Positions 56,612-64,000 of a DNA stretch of 64,000 bases are shown piece after piece. Both the position numbers and the translations under genes were made by a program. This DNA comes from Polynucleobacter sp. MG-27-Goln-C1 (GTDB taxonomy: Bacteria; Pseudomonadota; Gammaproteobacteria; Burkholderiales; Burkholderiaceae). Position 1 is the first letter of the stretch, and each line of letters opens with the position of its first letter. The notes beneath the pieces were generated by a model that saw nothing but the letters and a program-made list of their open reading frames with translations, was not told where the DNA came from and ran no database searches. The stretch covers positions 558,001 to 622,000 of the forward strand of contig NZ_JACVPM010000002.1 in NCBI RefSeq assembly GCF_018881905.1, given 5' to 3'.

Positions 56612-56902
56612 ATGTCAGGAACAATGGGGGTGGCAATGGGGTTTTTAGCTTTTCTGGTGATTGGTGGTTTAACTGGCGTATTCGCCTTAGCTTTTTATCC
56701 AAGAGAGAGAAACGCTAAGCCCAGGCCCAAGAAATTCCTCATAGCAGCCTTGATTGGCTTCGTGACCACCCTAGCTAGCTCTTTTATAGGGCAATTTGCA
56801 GGTTTGTTTCAGTCTGGACAGATGCTGGAGTGGCTAAGCGCTATAGTGGCCTCTTGCCTTGTAGGCTGCCTCTATGCAATATTTTCTAGAAAGCCAATTT
56901 AG
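56612..56902 (+). CDS. Small three-span membrane protein, unknown function
   Basis: About 96 aa with three predicted membrane helices ([57 protein letters not shown]) and a basic loop [10 protein letters not shown]. Topology recalls small GlsB/YeaQ-type proteins but no signature is convincing. Several in-frame starts exist (56567, 56594, 56612, 56624, 56636) and none has an ideal Shine-Dalgarno; the first two run into hemA or its promoter. Its TAG stop interlocks with the TAA stop of the convergent toxin gene, sharing bases 56900-56901. Confidence 0.6.
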   Translation: MSGTMGVAMGFLAFLVIGGLTGVFALAFYPRERNAKPRPKKFLIAALIGFVTTLASSFIGQFAGLFQSGQMLEWLSAIVASCLVGCLYAIFSRKPI

Positions 56903-57225
56903 GCCAAGCCTAGCCAAAGTGCCAGAGCCCTATTGACCCTCACCATCATGACGTCATTGAGTTCACCAATCACGGATCCAATTTTTTCACTGCGAATTGA
57001 CATGATCTTATCGATTTGAACTTGGGATGCTCGAGATAGTCCATTGGTTTCGCTGGGCTCTATATCAAGTCGGAATATTGGAGCTTGCACAATTTCACTT
57101 GAAATCAGGGCAACGGTTACCGTTGCATGAATGTCGCTAAATACGTCTGACTGAAGGATTAAGGCTGGTCTCGGCTTTCCAAAGTCACCCTGCATTGCAA
57201 CCGTTACGATATTGCCACGCCTCAT
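56899..57225 (-). CDS. MazF/PemK-type toxin
   Basis: Probable endoribonuclease of a type II toxin-antitoxin pair, 108 aa. The MazF/PemK fold is seen in RRGNIVTVAMQGDFGKPRPALILQSDVF, the ...TVALISSEI strand, and RASQVQIDKIMSIRSEKIGSVIGEL. The start overlaps the antitoxin stop by four bases (ATGA). The RPALIL segment and the conserved D-KIMSI block match active family members, so the toxin looks intact. Confidence 0.88.
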   Translation of the reverse strand: MRRGNIVTVAMQGDFGKPRPALILQSDVFSDIHATVTVALISSEIVQAPIFRLDIEPSETNGLSRASQVQIDKIMSIRSEKIGSVIGELNDVMMVRVNRALALWLGLA

Positions 57226-57437
57226 GCTTCATCCAAGTCAGCTAATGCGTCATCAAGGAAGGATATTAATTCTTTGTCTGCTCGATCTGATGCGGCTGCT
57301 AATGCTGATTGGCGACGACACTCTTCAAAAAAGCCTGGGGCTTGCGTATTTGGAACCCATATTTGAATAGGTCGCAATCCAGCATCCCTTAAGGCAAGTC
57401 TGTGTTTTTGGACTCTAAGCGCGGTATTCGAGGACAT
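57222..57437 (-). CDS. MazE-like antitoxin (DUF3018 family)
   Basis: Antitoxin of 71 aa. The N-terminal RVQKHRLALRDAGLRPIQIWVP resembles a short ribbon-helix-helix DNA-binding segment of the DUF3018/MazE-like group; the C-terminus is acidic (LISFLDDALADLDEA) and would wrap the toxin. ATG at 57437 is preferred; an in-frame TTG at 57443 adds two residues. Two identical 12-bp palindromes lie just upstream as likely operators for autoregulation. Confidence 0.85.
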   Translation of the reverse strand: MSSNTALRVQKHRLALRDAGLRPIQIWVPNTQAPGFFEECRRQSALAAASDRADKELISFLDDALADLDEA

Positions 57438-57454
57438 TTTCAAGATCTTTTTTC

Positions 57455-57496
57455 GTTACATGTAACATATTAACTCATTTATCTGTTACATGTAAC
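57455..57496 (-). promoter_or_regulatory. Twin-palindrome operator/promoter of the toxin-antitoxin operon
   Basis: Two perfect copies of GTTACATGTAAC at 57455-57466 and 57485-57496, exactly 30 bp apart. On the minus strand the upstream copy contains a -35-like TTACAT (57495-57490), a 17-base spacer leads to TAATAT (57472-57467), and the second copy covers the expected transcription start. A repressor bound at both would block the promoter. Confidence 0.75.
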
Positions 57497-57502
57497 TTAA
57501 GA

Positions 57503-58273
57503 TTAATCCCCTGTAGAAAATAAGTCCAATCCCATTAAATTATTTCTACCTACCCAGGTAATTGGTTCTAGACCCTGCTTTATGAGCCATTCATTGGCCT
57601 TAGTGAAATGCCCGCAACTTGCCATCCCGCCTGGGTCCAGAAACGGCCGATCCGTTTTGTAGACCCCAAGCCCAGAGGGGTGGGAGGATTGCAGAATCAA
57701 TTGATCCGGGGCTGCCTCAATGAGGGGTAGCTTAGATTGAGCATGACCACCCCACAGCATCCAGACTAAATGGGGCTTTTGGAGAGCCAAATTGCTAATC
57801 AGTGTATCGATCAGAGATTTCCAACCCAGGTTGGCATGACTGCCAGCCTCACCCAATTTGACACTGAGAGCGGTATTAAGCAGTAATACGCCTTGTTCAG
57901 CCCAAGTATGAAGATCGCCCTTAGGAAGGGCGCCAAAACCCTCTAGCACCAGCGCTTTGCTGATATTGCGCAGGGAGCTAGGAAATTGCCGCGAATTAGT
58001 TGGGATATCGCCGGGAATCGAAAAAGCTAAGCCCTGTGCAAGTCCTGGGGAATGGTAGGGATCCTGACCCAGTATGACGACTTTGACCTTGGCAAGTGGA
58101 GTTAGGGTCAGCGCTTTAAAAAAGTTCTGGGGTTTAGGGCAAATCTTCTCTGCATCTTTATTCAGTTCAGTCCTGAGATTGGTCTGCAGCGTTTGCCATT
58201 CGGGGGATTCAAAATAATCACCAAGCAGGGTGCGCCAGTCCTCGGGAATATCAGCAGCAGAAAACGAATGCAT
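57503..58273 (-). CDS. ung: Uracil-DNA glycosylase
   Basis: Family 1 uracil-DNA glycosylase starting base-excision repair, 256 aa. Catalytic Asp71 in ILGQDPYHSPGLAQGLAFS, then LNTALSVKLGEAGSH, VWMLWGGHAQ and the DNA-intercalating region SSHPSGLGVYKTDRPF followed by CGHF. The latter differs from the common HPSPLSxxRG loop. The ATG overlaps the M61 peptidase stop by one base (TAATG on the minus strand). Ends seven bases before the toxin-antitoxin operator. Confidence 0.94.
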   Translation of the reverse strand: MHSFSAADIPEDWRTLLGDYFESPEWQTLQTNLRTELNKDAEKICPKPQNFFKALTLTPLAKVKVVILGQDPYHSPGLAQGLAFSIPGDIPTNSRQFPSSLRNISKALVLEGFGALPKGDLHTWAEQGVLLLNTALSVKLGEAGSHANLGWKSLIDTLISNLALQKPHLVWMLWGGHAQSKLPLIEAAPDQLILQSSHPSGLGVYKTDRPFLDPGGMASCGHFTKANEWLIKQGLEPITWVGRNNLMGLDLFSTGD

Positions 58274-60057
58274 TACTCGGCTGGGGTGAGCGTGTACTGC
58301 TTTGGAATTTGATCATCCTCAAGGACGGTCATGCACTCATGCTCTAGATCATCTCGGTAAAAGCAAATTTGGATGACTTGTCCCAAGATCAGACTAGACA
58401 GAACCTTATCCCAACGAGCAGCAGTAATTCGTTCGCCATTAATGCTAGCAAGAAGATCTCCAGCTGACAGACCTGCTAATTGCGCAGCCCCGCCATCGAG
58501 CACATGCGTTACCTTGAGCCAGCCATTGCTCTCACTATGGCGCAGACCTAATTGCAACTTAATCTGTTCAAGCTTGGGGTGGGTTTTCTGTTTAACCGAA
58601 ATCGTTTTTGGATTAAGCCACTTCTGAATTGGAATATCCTCAACGCCAAAAATATAGCGAGACTTAAATTCATTCCAGGTCTTTGTAAATCCAGAACCCA
58701 GTAGTGCGAGGATTAGGTTATCTAAACCATCCTCGGCAATACCATCTAGCGTAACCCCATGTGTTTGCCAAATTAGGCGCATCAAATCATCTAAGGACTG
58801 ACGATTACCTGTGAATGCGCGAATCTTGAGATCTAAACCTAAGGCAAGCAAGGCCCCTTTTCCGTAATAACTCACTACCGCATTCGGAGTATTTTCATCG
58901 GCTTGGTAATACTTAGTCCAGGCATCAAAAGAGCTATCAGCCAGGCTTTGCTTGAATCTACCTGGCCCACGCAAAATTCCATTCCAATTATTAGCAACCA
59001 GCTTGAGATAGGTTTTGAGATCGATACGTTTACTGCGTAATAATTGCAGATCATCGTAGTAACTCGTAAAGCCTTCAAATAACCAAAGCAAGCCGGTGTG
59101 GTTTCGGCGATCGAGTTGGTAGGGTTGAAATGCTTTAGGCTGAATCCGTTTGACTAGCCAAGCATGAAAATACTCATGACTACAGAGACCTAAAAACTCA
59201 CGATAGGATGCCTCATCCAAGGGGGTATTCACTTGAGGAATCTGATCCCGACGGCATAGCAGGGCAGTGCTATTACGATGCTCAAGTCCGCCATAGCCAG
59301 AGAGAACGGCGTTGACCAAAAATAAATAATTTTGGAAAGGTGCTTTCTTGGTCTTTGGTTCAAAGAGGTTAATTGTGCAGGTGCAGATAGCTTGCAGATC
59401 TGTTGCTAAACGCTCGAGATCAATCTCATGAATACAGCCTTGAATCGCCATGCTGTGTGACACGCCATTGGATTTCCAATGGGCAATCTGAAACTCGCCC
59501 ATAGCAATCGGATGGTCAAGGAGGTCATCATAGTTTTTTGCTAAATAAAAGCCGTAGCCTTGACTATCCACTTTGGCTGCTTGCAAGCCTGTCTGAACAT
59601 TCCAAGAATTCGCACAAGCATCTCTAGGTGGGATCAACACCAAGGCGCATGGAAGTGCCTCTTGACCTTTGACTGCCAAACATAAACTGCTTGGATTAAC
59701 AAACGCACGTTCAGTATCAAGATAGGCGGCGCGTACCGAAGAATCAAATGCATATACCGTTGTCAGAATCTCTACTGGGCCAGCGACTATTGGAAGGCGC
59801 CACTGATCGTTGTCGATGCGCTCTAGTAATAAAGATTCGCTGGGGTTGCTGACTGCAAACGCTTCAATCGTTTCAATTTGCTTGCTGAAGTCCCTTATTA
59901 AATAACTTCCTGGAATCCATGCAGGCATTTGCAGAATCTGTCCATTAGGGAGTGGATTCTCAATGCGCAACTTCACATGAAAGCGATGGCCATGCAGATC
60001 TGCCGCCCAAATGGTGTATTGGATTGCGGGTAGATCGGAGGTATTTAATTCGTTCAT
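58273..60057 (-). CDS. M61-family (glycyl aminopeptidase-like) metallopeptidase with PDZ domain
   Basis: Protein of 594 aa. N-terminal beta domain (about 10-180), then a gluzincin catalytic domain with the zinc motif HEYFH (294-298, in LGLCSHEYFHAWLVKRIQP) and LLWLFEGFTSYYDD providing the third ligand, and a C-terminal PDZ domain (about 500-570: VTHVLDGGAAQLAGLSAGDLLASING). No signal peptide is evident, so it is probably cytoplasmic. Substrate unknown. Cotranscribed with ung and 12 bases from dsbC. Confidence 0.9.
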   Translation of the reverse strand: MNELNTSDLPAIQYTIWAADLHGHRFHVKLRIENPLPNGQILQMPAWIPGSYLIRDFSKQIETIEAFAVSNPSESLLLERIDNDQWRLPIVAGPVEILTTVYAFDSSVRAAYLDTERAFVNPSSLCLAVKGQEALPCALVLIPPRDACANSWNVQTGLQAAKVDSQGYGFYLAKNYDDLLDHPIAMGEFQIAHWKSNGVSHSMAIQGCIHEIDLERLATDLQAICTCTINLFEPKTKKAPFQNYLFLVNAVLSGYGGLEHRNSTALLCRRDQIPQVNTPLDEASYREFLGLCSHEYFHAWLVKRIQPKAFQPYQLDRRNHTGLLWLFEGFTSYYDDLQLLRSKRIDLKTYLKLVANNWNGILRGPGRFKQSLADSSFDAWTKYYQADENTPNAVVSYYGKGALLALGLDLKIRAFTGNRQSLDDLMRLIWQTHGVTLDGIAEDGLDNLILALLGSGFTKTWNEFKSRYIFGVEDIPIQKWLNPKTISVKQKTHPKLEQIKLQLGLRHSESNGWLKVTHVLDGGAAQLAGLSAGDLLASINGERITAARWDKVLSSLILGQVIQICFYRDDLEHECMTVLEDDQIPKQYTLTPAE

Positions 60058-60069
60058 AAGCTTGACCTA

Positions 60070-60795
60070 TTACTTCAGACTGCTAAATTTCTTTTCAATG
60101 TCGGTGATTTGAACTGCACCTGGGAAGCGGCTGCCATCAGTAAAGAAAATAGTAGGGGTGCCAGTAATGCCATAGGTCTTGGCGAAGGCCATATTCTTGT
60201 CTAAGGGGGTAGTGCAGTCACTTTTGCCGCTCGGCGCAATGCCATTGATCATCCAATCAATATAGGCTTTTTGTGGATCAGCAGAGCACCAAATTTGTTT
60301 GGACTTCTGCGCGGAGTCAGGCGACAGAATCGGAATAAGGTAGGTGTAGATAGTGACGTTATCTAGCTGTTGGAGTGATTTCTCAAGGCGCTTGCAGTAA
60401 CCGCAGTTGGGGTCAGAGAAAATAGCCAGCTGTCGACTGCCATTGCCGCGTACTGCTTTTAAAGCATTTGATGGATTCAGTTCGGACCATTTAATGCGAT
60501 TCAGATCTGCCTGTTTTTGTTCGGTAATATTTTTTCCTGTGGCGATCTCAATGATTTCACCCTGAATTAAATATTTACTATTCGCATCGGTATAAAACAC
60601 ATCATTCCCGACCAACACCTCGTATATGCCAGGGATAGGTGATGAGGAAACACTTTTAATTTTGGTGTTAGCGCCAATTTTCTTTTGTAGCTCAGATCTA
60701 ACTTGCTGCTCTGATTGGGCATTCACCGATACCGCTAAAAAACTGAGAGAGAAGGCTAAGGCGATAGTAGAAATTAATTTATTCAAAATCAGCAT
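60070..60795 (-). CDS. dsbC: Thiol:disulfide isomerase DsbC
   Basis: Periplasmic disulfide isomerase, 241 aa. Signal peptide about 1-26 ([15 protein letters not shown]...), dimerisation domain, then a thioredoxin fold with CGYC (131-134) in FSDPNCGYCKRLEK and a TGTPTIFF cis-proline loop. The frame is open to 60813, but the ATG at 60795 gives a proper signal peptide and overlaps the ubiquinone hydroxylase gene by 17 bases. DsbD (1.6 kb) would keep it reduced. Confidence 0.94.
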   Translation of the reverse strand: MLILNKLISTIALAFSLSFLAVSVNAQSEQQVRSELQKKIGANTKIKSVSSSPIPGIYEVLVGNDVFYTDANSKYLIQGEIIEIATGKNITEQKQADLNRIKWSELNPSNALKAVRGNGSRQLAIFSDPNCGYCKRLEKSLQQLDNVTIYTYLIPILSPDSAQKSKQIWCSADPQKAYIDWMINGIAPSGKSDCTTPLDKNMAFAKTYGITGTPTIFFTDGSRFPGAVQITDIEKKFSSLK

Positions 60796-62053
60796 CTCCA
60801 AGGGCGCGCTCAATGAGGCGCCGTTTAATAAAGTGACTACGATTGACGAGGCCTAAGCCCCAATTGCGCAATTGTTTCTCTGTACCGCTGCTGGCTGAGA
60901 ATAACTTCTTGAGTTTGTCAGTTACCCAGAGCAGAGCACCAGTATCGCCTTGACGTTGACGTTCGTAACGGCGCAGCAATACTTTGTCGTTCGGCATGCG
61001 GAAAGACTCTCTCTTACTTAAAATGTTTAATAGTGTTGCTACATCTCTTAGTCCTAAGTTCAAGCCTTGCCCAGCCAAGGGATGCATGACATGGGCAGCA
61101 TCCCCAATCAGCACAACCTTAGGATTGTCATCTGGTCCGATAAAACGACTCGCGCGAATTCTTCTGAGAGGAAAGGCGGCCGGCGTCGAATTCAGTGTGA
61201 GTGATCCAAGTTGCTTAACTATTTCCCCATTAGCAATTGAAGAAAAATTTTCAGTCCAAGCTGTTTGATCTAGCTTTAAAAGTTCAACTGCATTTTCTGG
61301 CGAAGTTGACCACACCATCGAGGCTTGTTTGTTCGGTAATGGCAACATTGCTACGATATCGCCGCCTGGCAAAAACCATTGGTAGGCGGTTTCTAAATGT
61401 GCGTTACTGCAAATCCAATTCGCTACCACAGCACTTTGTGAATAGCTTTCTTCTTTTGTAGAAATCCCTAGCTCAGCACGTATCGGTGAATTAGCTCCAT
61501 CAGCAGCAATCACGAGTTGAGAACGCAAGGTGGATCCATTTTTCAGCTGCAGTGTTACTCCATCTAAATCTATTTGGATGTTTTCTACCGCGTCATTGAT
61601 GCGCTCTAATTTATTTTGGAAACGTGATGCTTGGTCTAGCGTGTGTTCGATTACATTCGATTCACCAATCCAGGCCAACTGGGGAGTTCCTGCTTCAAAA
61701 GCAGATAAATGCAGCTGGTCATGTTTTTCTCCACGGTCGCCAAAAATCCGCATATCTCGAACGGGCTGCATGCGGCTGTGATCAACGGCATCCCAAATCT
61801 GAAGATGGGCTAATAGTTTTTGGGTGCCGGGAGAAAAGGCGTATATGCGTTGCCCCCATTGATCTCCCTGAGGGGCGGGAACAGCTTGCCCTAAGTCAGG
61901 GGCAATCTGAATGGTGTTTAGTCCAAGCTGAGCTAGGCCTAAGGCGCAAGCCTTACCTGCTATGCCCGCACCAACTACAACGACATCGACTGTACGCATT
62001 TGGGAGGTATTTTTAGGCAAATTAGCGAGGATAGTTTGGCGAACTTCTGACAT
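60779..62053 (-). CDS. UbiH/COQ6-family FAD hydroxylase of ubiquinone synthesis
   Basis: FAD-dependent aromatic-ring monooxygenase, 424 aa. Dinucleotide site [17 protein letters not shown] (about 24-40), the NADPH/FAD DG motif [15 protein letters not shown], and the second FAD motif [24 protein letters not shown] (about 308-331), typical of UbiH/F/I/L. Which ring position it hydroxylates cannot be read from sequence. An alternative start is the ATG 18 codons later, just before [15 protein letters not shown] lies six bases before the start and no Shine-Dalgarno is present. Divergent from ychF. Confidence 0.9.
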   Translation of the reverse strand: MSEVRQTILANLPKNTSQMRTVDVVVVGAGIAGKACALGLAQLGLNTIQIAPDLGQAVPAPQGDQWGQRIYAFSPGTQKLLAHLQIWDAVDHSRMQPVRDMRIFGDRGEKHDQLHLSAFEAGTPQLAWIGESNVIEHTLDQASRFQNKLERINDAVENIQIDLDGVTLQLKNGSTLRSQLVIAADGANSPIRAELGISTKEESYSQSAVVANWICSNAHLETAYQWFLPGGDIVAMLPLPNKQASMVWSTSPENAVELLKLDQTAWTENFSSIANGEIVKQLGSLTLNSTPAAFPLRRIRASRFIGPDDNPKVVLIGDAAHVMHPLAGQGLNLGLRDVATLLNILSKRESFRMPNDKVLLRRYERQRQGDTGALLWVTDKLKKLFSASSGTEKQLRNWGLGLVNRSHFIKRRLIERALGDADFE

Positions 62054-62080
62054 ATCTCGATGATATCGAAACTAGCCCTT

Positions 62081-62086
62081 TACAAT
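62081..62086 (+). promoter_or_regulatory. Candidate -10 box of ychF, 6 nt from the start codon
   Basis: TACAAT followed by ACTGCT and the ychF ATG, with no Shine-Dalgarno. Predicts a leaderless transcript. The -35 region (around 62058-62063) does not match consensus well. Confidence 0.45.
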
Positions 62087-62092
62087 ACTGCT

Positions 62093-63187
62093 ATGTCTTT
62101 AAAATGTGGCATCGTCGGCCTGCCTAACGTCGGCAAATCTACCCTCTTCAATGCGCTTACCAAAGCTGGAATCGCGGCAGAAAACTATCCCTTCTGCACG
62201 ATCGAGCCTAATGTGGGTGTAGTCGAGGTTCCTGACCCCCGTCTTGCCGCTTTGGCTGAGATCGTAAAGCCTGAGCGCATCCTGCCTGCAGCTGTCGAGT
62301 TTGTCGATATTGCGGGTTTGGTGGCTGGAGCCTCTAAAGGCGAAGGTCTCGGGAATCAATTTTTAGCGAATATTCGCGAAACTGACGCTATCACCCATGT
62401 GGTGCGCTGTTTTGAGGATGCTAACGTAATCCACGTAGCGGGTAAGATCGATCCGATCTCCGATATCGCGGTGATTGATACCGAGCTGGCCTTATCCGAC
62501 TTAACCACTGTAGAAAAAACTCTGCAGCGTTCCAGTAAGGCTGCAAAGTCTGGAAACGACAAAGAGGCAGCTGCTCTCGTAGCTGTGCTAACTAAGGTGC
62601 AAGCTCATTTGGATCAAGCTCAGCCAGTTCGTAGCTTGAAACTGACTGAGGAAGAAAATCTGCTCTTGAAGCCACTCTGCTTGATTACAGCAAAACCGGC
62701 GATGTATATTGCCAACGTCAAAGAAGATGGCTTTGCCAACAATCCGCATCTAGAGGCAGTGATTCAGCACGCAGCTAAAGAGGGTGCACCAGTTGTTGCG
62801 GTTTGCGCAGCAATCGAGGCAGAAATCGCTGATTTAGATGATGCTGACAAGATTGAGTTCTTGGCAGATCTCGGCATGGAAGAGTCTGGATTAGACCGCG
62901 TGATTCGTGCGGGCTATAAGTTATTGGGCTTGCAGACTTACTTTACGGCCGGCGTTAAAGAGGTTCGCGCCTGGACGATTCATCAAGGCGATACCGCTCC
63001 GCAGGCTGCCGGGGTGATTCATACCGACTTTGAGCGTGGCTTTATTCGTGCTCAAACTATTGCATTTGAAGATTTCGTTCAATTCAAGGGTGAGTCTGGT
63101 GCAAAAGAGGCTGGAAAGATGCGGGCTGAAGGTAAAGAGTATGTGGTTAAGGACGGCGACGTCTTGAACTTCCTGTTTAACGTATAA
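62093..63187 (+). CDS. ychF: Redox-responsive ATPase YchF (Obg family)
   Basis: OBG-family P-loop NTPase with ATP preference, 364 aa, ribosome-associated and linked to oxidative stress and translation initiation. P-loop GLPNVGKST (9-17), G3 [10 protein letters not shown], and NVKE in place of the GTPase NKxD, the known basis for ATP specificity. Coiled coil mid-protein and a C-terminal TGS domain ([43 protein letters not shown]). The ATG at 62093 matches the family start [15 protein letters not shown]; an in-frame ATG at 62060 adds 11 unlikely residues. Confidence 0.96.
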   Translation: MSLKCGIVGLPNVGKSTLFNALTKAGIAAENYPFCTIEPNVGVVEVPDPRLAALAEIVKPERILPAAVEFVDIAGLVAGASKGEGLGNQFLANIRETDAITHVVRCFEDANVIHVAGKIDPISDIAVIDTELALSDLTTVEKTLQRSSKAAKSGNDKEAAALVAVLTKVQAHLDQAQPVRSLKLTEEENLLLKPLCLITAKPAMYIANVKEDGFANNPHLEAVIQHAAKEGAPVVAVCAAIEAEIADLDDADKIEFLADLGMEESGLDRVIRAGYKLLGLQTYFTAGVKEVRAWTIHQGDTAPQAAGVIHTDFERGFIRAQTIAFEDFVQFKGESGAKEAGKMRAEGKEYVVKDGDVLNFLFNV

Positions 63188-63203
63188 AACCAGTCCCGCT
63201 AAA

Positions 63204-63235
63204 TAAAAAAGCCCTTACTTACTAAGGGCTTTTTT
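63204..63235. terminator. Rho-independent terminator between ychF and the regulator gene
   Basis: AAAAAGCCCTTA / TAAGGGCTTTTT with a five-base loop and T run on the plus strand; the A run on the left arm would serve as the T run for the convergent minus-strand gene. Confidence 0.92.
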
Positions 63236-63252
63236 ATTGCATTGAGATTAAA

Positions 63253-63603
63253 TCAACTTGCTTTGACAGCCTTCTCTAAGCACTTGGAAATTTCTTCATA
63301 GCGCTTGATAGCGATCTTGCTGGGGACCACTTCTTTTTTGCGCCCATCTTCATTAGCTGCCATCTTGATATATCCCATGGCACTGAGATTCTTGAGTCGC
63401 CCATGAAGGGTTGCCTGGGATCCAAGCTCAGAAAGCGAAATCAGATCGCCTACCAAAATGGACTTTTTGGCATGAAAGCTCAAAACAATCTTATCTAGAA
63501 GACTTTCTTCAATAGAGTCGAGCTTTTTCCCAGGATTGATGCGGTCTAGAACATCAATCAGGTTTAAAAAACGAATGTAGCAAGAGGATTTAATGGTGGA
63601 CAT
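63253..63603 (-). CDS. Winged-helix (MarR-like) transcriptional regulator
   Basis: Protein of 116 aa. An N-terminal helix leads into a predicted winged helix-turn-helix: DKIVLSFHAKKSILVGDLISLSELGSQATLHGRLKNLSAMGYIKM in outline, then a wing with EDGRKKEVVPS and a C-terminal helix. Spacing is like MarR-type regulators, but it is short and the dimerisation part is small. It is divergent from a MASE1-like membrane gene 101 bases away, which may be its target. Ligand unknown. Confidence 0.75.
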   Translation of the reverse strand: MSTIKSSCYIRFLNLIDVLDRINPGKKLDSIEESLLDKIVLSFHAKKSILVGDLISLSELGSQATLHGRLKNLSAMGYIKMAANEDGRKKEVVPSKIAIKRYEEISKCLEKAVKAS

Positions 63604-63704
63604 ATCTTTATATCGATGTTTAGGAGCTTATTAGCCTCAGGGTTAATCTTAGTATATTCCCTAATTCAAGGGCGGTAGTATGAGCTATTAATTCATAAAT
63701 AACC

Positions 63705-64000
63705 ATGCTAACAGTCATGAAAAGAATATTCTCGGAATCGACCGCAGGCTTTTTGGTTAGCATTTTCCTTTACACAACCCTGTTTTATCTCAATGATTGG
63801 CTGACAAGTCACCTGACATTTGGTCTGGGAGTGAGCTGGATTTATCTGCCAGCTGGTCTACGCCTATTTCTTACCCTAATATTTGGATTGCCAGGAGCTT
63901 TGGGAATAGCCATGGCATCCTTTTTAATTAGTTATTTGGGACCATTCCCACATGAACTCACAACTTGTGTTGGTGTGGGGCTGATATCAGGCTTTGCCCC
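63705..64000 (+). CDS. MASE1-like integral membrane protein (3' end outside window)
   Basis: Open frame from ATG 63705 (or 63717) to the window edge, 98 codons visible. The translation is strongly hydrophobic with about three spans: a first helix around FLVSIFLYTTLFYL, then VSWIYLPAGLRLFLTLIFGLPGALGIAMASFLISYLG, whose W-x-PAGLRL...G pattern recalls MASE1-type sensor domains. Whether an output domain (for example GGDEF or kinase) follows cannot be seen. No clear Shine-Dalgarno. Confidence 0.65.
   Translation, partial: MLTVMKRIFSESTAGFLVSIFLYTTLFYLNDWLTSHLTFGLGVSWIYLPAGLRLFLTLIFGLPGALGIAMASFLISYLGPFPHELTTCVGVGLISGFA

Overview
The window looks like a conserved chromosomal segment of a Burkholderiales bacterium, most likely Polynucleobacter or a close relative. 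This rests on the moderate, A+T-leaning base composition, the betaproteobacterial gene orders (rpoA-rplQ; mla cluster-ibaG-murA-his; hisE-hinT-tatABC; petABC-sspA-sspB; hemA-prfA-prmC), the Burkholderiales-type porin, the short form of HisG and the UbiH-type hydroxylase. No rRNA, CRISPR array, prophage or intact IS element is visible, and no gap between genes exceeds about 210 bases. Both ends cut through a gene: rpoA on the left and a membrane protein on the right.

Layout. 1-5.9 kb: end of rpoA, rplQ, cutA, dsbD, then hemB and engB on the minus strand and a dihaem cytochrome c4. 5.9-13.8 kb: lysA-lptM, cyaY, aroB-aroK, a short secretin and its single-pass membrane partner (all but cyaY on minus), then mrcA. 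13.8-14.6 kb: a REP-associated transposase with a palindromic element. 14.7-20.9 kb: gltBD. 20.9-30 kb: one long plus-strand block mlaF-E-D-A-C-B, an ABC-2 exporter pair, ibaG, murA, hisG, hisD. 30-37 kb: hisC, inverted inside the his cluster, then hisB-H-A-F-I-E, hinT and tatABC. 37-42.7 kb: a Sel1-repeat protein, a porin, a TPR/OGT-like glycosyltransferase and mscL. 42.9-46.9 kb: petABC, sspA, sspB and tRNA-Thr(UGU). 47-50.3 kb: a small A+T-rich islet with a second TPR/OGT-like glycosyltransferase, a GT2-like protein lacking a normal start codon, and a methyltransferase. 50.3-56.6 kb (minus): MFS transporter, rmuC, grxD, prmC, prfA, hemA. 56.6-57.5 kb: a small membrane protein and a MazF/PemK-type toxin-antitoxin pair with twin perfect operator palindromes. 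57.5-64 kb: ung, an M61 peptidase, dsbC, a ubiquinone hydroxylase, ychF, a winged-helix regulator and the start of a MASE1-like membrane protein.

How the genes work together. Most of the window is housekeeping: haem synthesis (hemB, hemA), periplasmic disulfide chemistry (dsbD feeding dsbC), the bc1 complex with cytochrome c4, Tat export (PetA carries a Tat-like N-terminus), nitrogen assimilation (gltBD), histidine and shikimate biosynthesis, and outer-membrane lipid asymmetry (Mla). The most interesting accessory points are the reduced secretin locus between aroK and mrcA, the inverted hisC, the twin-operator toxin-antitoxin pair, the glycosyltransferase/methyltransferase islet beside tRNA-Thr with an apparent ATA start, and a recurring arrangement in which a -10-like hexamer lies only 6-8 nt before the start codon of genes without a Shine-Dalgarno sequence, which suggests leaderless mRNAs.
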